From: Apostichopus japonicus
Lineage: Eukaryota; Echinodermata; Holothuroidea; Aspidochirotida; Stichopodidae
Direction: 5' to 3'
Length of the DNA stretch: 64,000 nucleotides
Assembly: GCF_037975245.1 (NCBI RefSeq)
Contig: NC_092576.1
Location: 22,755,611-22,819,610 of the forward strand
Made by a program: the position numbers and the translations under genes. The notes below the pieces were generated by a model. It searched no databases and was not told the DNA's origin. It worked only from the letters and a program-made list of their open reading frames with translations. Each line of letters starts with the position of its first letter. Within the stretch, counting starts at the first letter, position 1. Shown here piece by piece: positions 59,548-64,000 of this stretch.

Positions 59548-59750
59548 CTTAATTCTTTGAATGCCCTAGACTGTATTCCATAGTTCAATAGTCCAATAAC
59601 GTCTTCCTCGGTAAGTTCTGCTAAGTTTGCAACTACTGATAACTTCTTCAGCGTCGAGAGGGTTGGTAAGCAAAGACCAGATTGGATCACGATACCACCT
59701 TTATCTACCTTACTGATGGACACCGCCAGTACTAGTTTATATATGGGTAT
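59548..59750 (-). CDS. Cassette gene, exon 2 (module 1, first exon)
   Basis: 203 nt, phase 0 to 2. The acceptor CTCACTGCAG| precedes 59,750 and the donor TTAAG|GTGAGT follows 59,548. It encodes 67 residues starting IPIYKLVLAVSISKVDKGG, with SGLCLPTLSTLKKLSV in the middle and EEDVIGLLNY near the end. It is clearly related to the exon at 56,024, with identical phases. A phase-0 exon is required upstream, so the gene's 5' end lies right of 59,750 and was not found. The intron to the next exon is only 286 bp. Confidence 0.82.
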
Positions 59751-62083
59751 CTGCAGTGAGAGGAATACCAGGAATATTATGATCGCTCATTTTAACTTTC
59801 AAACACCACGTGTTTGTTCTTTAAAATTTCATAATTATAGTGTAATCTACAATTGGTGCTTAAATCATGAATGATATACATTTTCCAATTTAATCCTTTC
59901 CGAAATATTGTTGTTTTTATAGAAATATTGCTGTATAAAACACAAGCACATATGGTCATTTTCACAATCAATGGTGTAACTTTTGTACACTCAGGGCCAA
60001 AATTTCAAACAGCATATATATTGAAATTTGTACTAACTTCACATGTTAAAGGGTTCAAATTTTGTAACTTCAACTTTTCGGAGCTTAAACATACTATACG
60101 TTTATGTGTGTAATTTTTTGGTGACTGTATGACTCTAGGAAACTTTAAGCAAAAAGATATATTTTTAAGCAACCATATTTACACAGTGTTAAAACAGTAC
60201 TCTGATTCAAGTAAACTTTAAAATGTTTATCATTATATGTTACTTAAAAATGAAAAGGATTTGGCAGAAAGTCTTTAATACTATTGCAGATATTTCCATG
60301 TTAACTGAAAATTTATTGGAAATCAAGGATTGTTTTTCTTAATTTTAACTTTAAAATATAAAAAAAAATAATGATGCCAAGTCAAACACCCTAAATAATG
60401 TGTCCTCACAGAGGGCTAATATCAAATCCTAGTTGCCCAAAAATCCATGCAGTTTTGTAAAAGTTGGAATTTTCCCACATACGCGTTCGGAAGTGACGTT
60501 AACATTTTACATGTGTTTCGGAGGTGACAAAACTGTTTACAAGTTGTTGTAAAGGCTTTTTTGCTAATAACAAAGAATTAAACACTTAATCTCAATGTAT
60601 ATTCATAACATCTTTCATCAAACACTGATTTAAATAAAAATATTTCTGCCAAGTAGCAGAGAATGTTAATCAACTACCTGTACAACTAGTGAAACAAGTG
60701 AATGAATACAGAACACAGCATACAACAATTTTATGTTATAAAAGATAGTTAAATGTCAGGTATTTATGGGCATTTAAAACGCAATTGTAAACATTGGGTT
60801 GAAGTCTCTTACTGTAGCACTCATATTGCAAATGATTATCTCACATACAACATATTGTATATACCTTCAGTCTCTTTTGTTTCGGAGGTGACGCTAAACG
60901 TTTACACAACCCAAAAGGCTTGATTCATGCTAAAACACATAGAGCTTATCTTGGAAAGTATGAAAAACATTACAAGGATATGTTGATAATATTTAAATGA
61001 CATTCATGATACTAAAAAATATGACTGCTTTTGCTGCCATTCATGATAACTTGGAGACAATACTGTATCCATTCAAAATCGTTTGGTTAAGTTCACACTG
61101 TTTTGGCTAATTGCATTCATTTTCATTTCTTTATTCCAGTATAAATTTACAGAGAAATTTATAAATAGGATAAAAATATAACAACATACAAAACATCAAA
61201 ATACAGGTTAAGACATATAAAAGTTTATGAGACTAAGTTAATAGTGAAAACATAAAAAGCGTTACAAAAGTTATCAAAATTATCAAGAAGCTACAACAAA
61301 GGATCTAGGAAGCTGTCTTTACCAGTTTACAAAAAGGTCTGCTCTGTACATAAAAGGAGTTCTTAATATGAAATATCTTAATATCTTAATAATATCTTAT
61401 ATCTTAATATGAAATATTATACCACAAAGAAATGATTAACATTCATAGCCATTAGCCATTCTGACTGATAGTTACAGTATCGTTTATGCTGGTTACACTT
61501 TTGGCAGTGAAACTGACCGTCACATTCCTGTAACCTTATACAAATTTGAAGAGGATATTCAGTCTAATATTCTGGAAAAAAAAAACACACCATTAACATG
61601 ACCTATTGCAGTCTATCAATGTTTCAGTGAAAAGTTAGGTTAACACTTGTCAAAACTGCATAAATGATGGGCTAAAATCATTTAACAGCAGCTTGGCTTC
61701 TATGGCCTTGTTCACATTTAAGAATGCACCCGTACTTCAAGTCTGCAAGGGCAATTAATTCCCTCAGTGTGAACACTCCTTTACTCATACTTCAAGTCGG
61801 CATGCAGTCTTAAGAATTTATCCTCCTTTCTGGGGTTTCATTCAATCGCTATTGCATTCTCAATAAATGTAATGTGAATGGTCGGAGACTTAATGATGAC
61901 CCGAGATTTCCGATATATCAAGTTGCAATTTGGCGGGTAGTGCGTACATGTATGTGTTTGTCAGAGCGTTGCCCTTCTTAACAGAAACACTACCAAACGA
62001 TGCTATTCGTGAACCCATTTCATTTTCTTTGAACCGATTTGACCAACACTGCAGAAAAGATGCGGTAACGGTTGTGAGACAAA
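59751..62083. other. Upstream of the first visible cassette exon; no gene seen
   Basis: AT-rich sequence. TTCGGAGGTGAC-type phrases occur at about 60,486, 60,519 and 60,880. A plus-strand 80-codon frame (59,871-60,113) lacks support. I looked for further LDLQSG or KVD-type exons on the minus strand and saw none. Confidence 0.45.
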
Positions 62084-62695
62084 CAAGGGCGACGGAAGCA
62101 CCTTCAATCTGGGGGGGGGGGGGGCACCGACATCCAAGGGTACTTTGCAGAAATTCGATTGGACTGATGCAGCCTTATATTTAGTACCATTTATAACTCT
62201 TATTGTATTATCTTATATGCGTATACACATCACTCCATCATCGCCCCCCACCCCCCTCAAGGAAAATATGCATACTAGCACTGCAATATCCAATGTGCAA
62301 ATTGGGAAACAAGGAACAATTTTTCTTTTGAGACAAAATGAGGTGAAATCATGCTAGTAGCTAATGTAGGAATCTTCCGAATTAGAGTTTATTTCTTGTC
62401 AACATCTTAACAAATTTTTTCCATTCGAAATAGCTTTGAGTTTGACCCACAGAAATTCATTAAAAGTCAGGGGGGTAGGCAGGATTTGAGCGGAGCGCCA
62501 CCATCGGTTGGCGCGGAGCGTACAAGAATTTTTTGGGTTTTACAAACCCCTCAGATGGCTGGAACGGCCCTTCCTGATGTTAATTCTGGTTCCATGGCCT
62601 GTTGCTAACTTGAGACACCTCAATATTTATGTGGAAAAGGGCACATTTTTAACCTGAGGAAAAGTGGGGGGGGGGGGGGCACGTGCCCCCTGTGC
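62084..62695. mobile_element. hAT non-autonomous element, sister copy of 33,157-33,801
   Basis: The left terminus CAAGGGCGACGGAAGCACC matches the element at 33,157. The interior is collinear (TTTGCAGAAATTCGATTGGA, CTTATTGTATTATCTTAT, the hairpin core at about 62,492 and ACCTGAGGAAAAGTGGGG) to CGTGCCCCCTGTGC. It then stops before the right terminal repeat, so the right end is truncated. A 13-bp insertion near 62,370 (GGAATCTTCCGAA) distinguishes it. Confidence 0.85.
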
Positions 62696-64000
62696 ATGAG
62701 GATTTCCAATGAGAGGAGCGTGCAAGGATATCGTAAACTACCGATCATGTCTATTTCCTGAGGGGAGGGGGGGTATGGGTGTTTATTTTCCCATCCGAAA
62801 ATATCAAGGGCTATCAAAATCACTCTCCTGTACATAGATATGGCAAAAACGAATATTGTACAGTAGATAAATAAACTACATGTAGCCTATGTGTGTACAA
62901 TCGAAACGATTGAAACTTCTTGTTTCAAAACATGCAACATATTATATTGGCATTGTTTTTTGAAGTTCTAAACACAAATATCACATTGAATCCCGCTACC
63001 ATCGTTTTAGTTTCGTACAGTAATGAAAATAACTGTAAAGTGTACCATCGTTGGACCTTTACACACATGTTTACTGCATGGTCCACCATAGTGTTATTCA
63101 ATCTCACAATTAAGTTTTTAATGAACGGTTTCTGGCGTATTTAGAATAAATAAATAAATTGCACATGCTTTGTGGATAGCTACTCCATGGTATAGTATTT
63201 ATCGATCATCGGAGCATTCTAATTAAATTGTCAGAATTCATATTAATAGTTTTAAGAGATGCCACACCTCGAAAACAGCAAATACGATATACACTCATAA
63301 ATTATCAATAATGGCTGTCATAATTATATGTATGTGTACTATGAACGCACCGCCGGAGACAGGTTGGACTAGGGTGCATTGTGGGAGCAACGTATCCTAA
63401 ACTCTTGCGCAATTTAAAATCATGCCAATATAATGCTTTGAGCAAATATTTTGCATTCTCCTCCAAAAATTCCTGCCCCTGCAGTGCATAGGCCACTCCA
63501 CAAGCCCTCAGACATCGTGATTCCTTCCTTCAGGCTGGCGGTTTTGACCATGTGTGAGCCATTATTCTATTTCTGGTGTAGAAAGAACGTTTTTAACTGG
63601 AAAATGCCAGTGAGATGTCAACATTAAAATAATAAAGAATTAAGCGAGATTTCTCGGACGCAAATTCATGTAACAGAGGGCGCAATTCTGTATAGCAAAA
63701 AGTGAAAATGTTCGATACTTTTGATATTTTTTCACACTAGACAAACATATCAGTGTTGGTTTAGCAGCACTTTTCTAGTCTATACAATCTAACGATATAG
63801 TTGTCAAAACAACTCATTTGCACGCAACTTTAAAGAGGCATAATTTGCAGACACAACACATAGTTGCGATTCGTTTTCATAATGGATATATTCTTAATAT
63901 GTTGTGAGGTTATATTTGTATTTCTTTAATCAGACGATGGGGGGGGGGGGGATGTGGGCGAGTCGGAGAATTTTTGGCATCGGATCACCTCTGAACTGAC
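62696..64000. other. Right edge; no secure gene
   Basis: A minus-strand frame (about 63,305-63,511) encodes a peptide containing RACGVAYALQGQEFLEE and KYLLKALYWHDFKLRK with protein-like composition. There is a stop just upstream and no convincing acceptor. CAGAGGGCGC at about 63,675 resembles common short-repeat ends. A poly-G run lies at 63,939-63,951. Confidence 0.35.

Overview
The window is eukaryotic. Coding sequence is confined to short and medium exons bounded by GT/AG splice sites, with introns of 0.3 to at least 7 kb (possibly 28 kb) filled with minisatellites, foldback elements, short non-autonomous DNA transposons and poly-G/poly-C runs. There are no operons or prokaryotic signals. 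The repeat style and an animal-specific multi-SH3 scaffold point to a marine invertebrate deuterostome, most likely an echinoderm such as a sea cucumber. That placement is inference from style, not a database match.

Region 1 (about 1-4,266, minus strand) holds the N-terminal part of an SH3 scaffold gene, best read as dynamin-binding protein (DNMBP/Tuba). Three exons (4,262-4,001, 3,030-2,905 and 2,394-451) join in perfect phase. They encode 777 complete residues: five SH3 domains, then a long proline-rich tail with two NPF motifs. The expected RhoGEF, BAR and C-terminal SH3 domains would lie left of the window. A 47-bp minisatellite full of splice-donor-like motifs sits beside the first coding exon's real donor, and the large exon's donor has been tandemly duplicated. 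A perfect donor at 32,117 may end a non-coding first exon.

Region 2 (about 4.3-36 kb) has no convincing protein-coding gene. It carries several hAT-like elements (one with a perfect 8-bp target duplication and nested inside a foldback element), a tRNA-derived SINE, a palindromic MITE with an inverted sister copy 34 kb away, and many minisatellites and local duplications. The longest open frame in this region (324 codons) is only a satellite read through.

Region 3 (about 38-60 kb, minus strand) holds an unrecognised gene assembled here from nine exons between 59,750 and 42,797. Reading frames and intron phases fit at every junction. The protein is a tandem repeat of one module, and each module is encoded by a four-exon cassette with phases 0-2, 2-1, 1-0 and 0-0. 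It has a leucine-rich-repeat flavour but matches no family I can name. Both ends of the gene are missing. Its largest intron (46.2-53.3 kb) is crowded with copies of a repeat family whose core is a GC-rich hairpin. Two further possible exons (40,908-40,863 and 38,676-38,557) are weakly supported.

The candidate new item is the four-exon-cassette gene. The other notable points are the nested hAT-in-foldback insertion, the hairpin-core element family and the decoy-donor minisatellite. No computation or database search was run.
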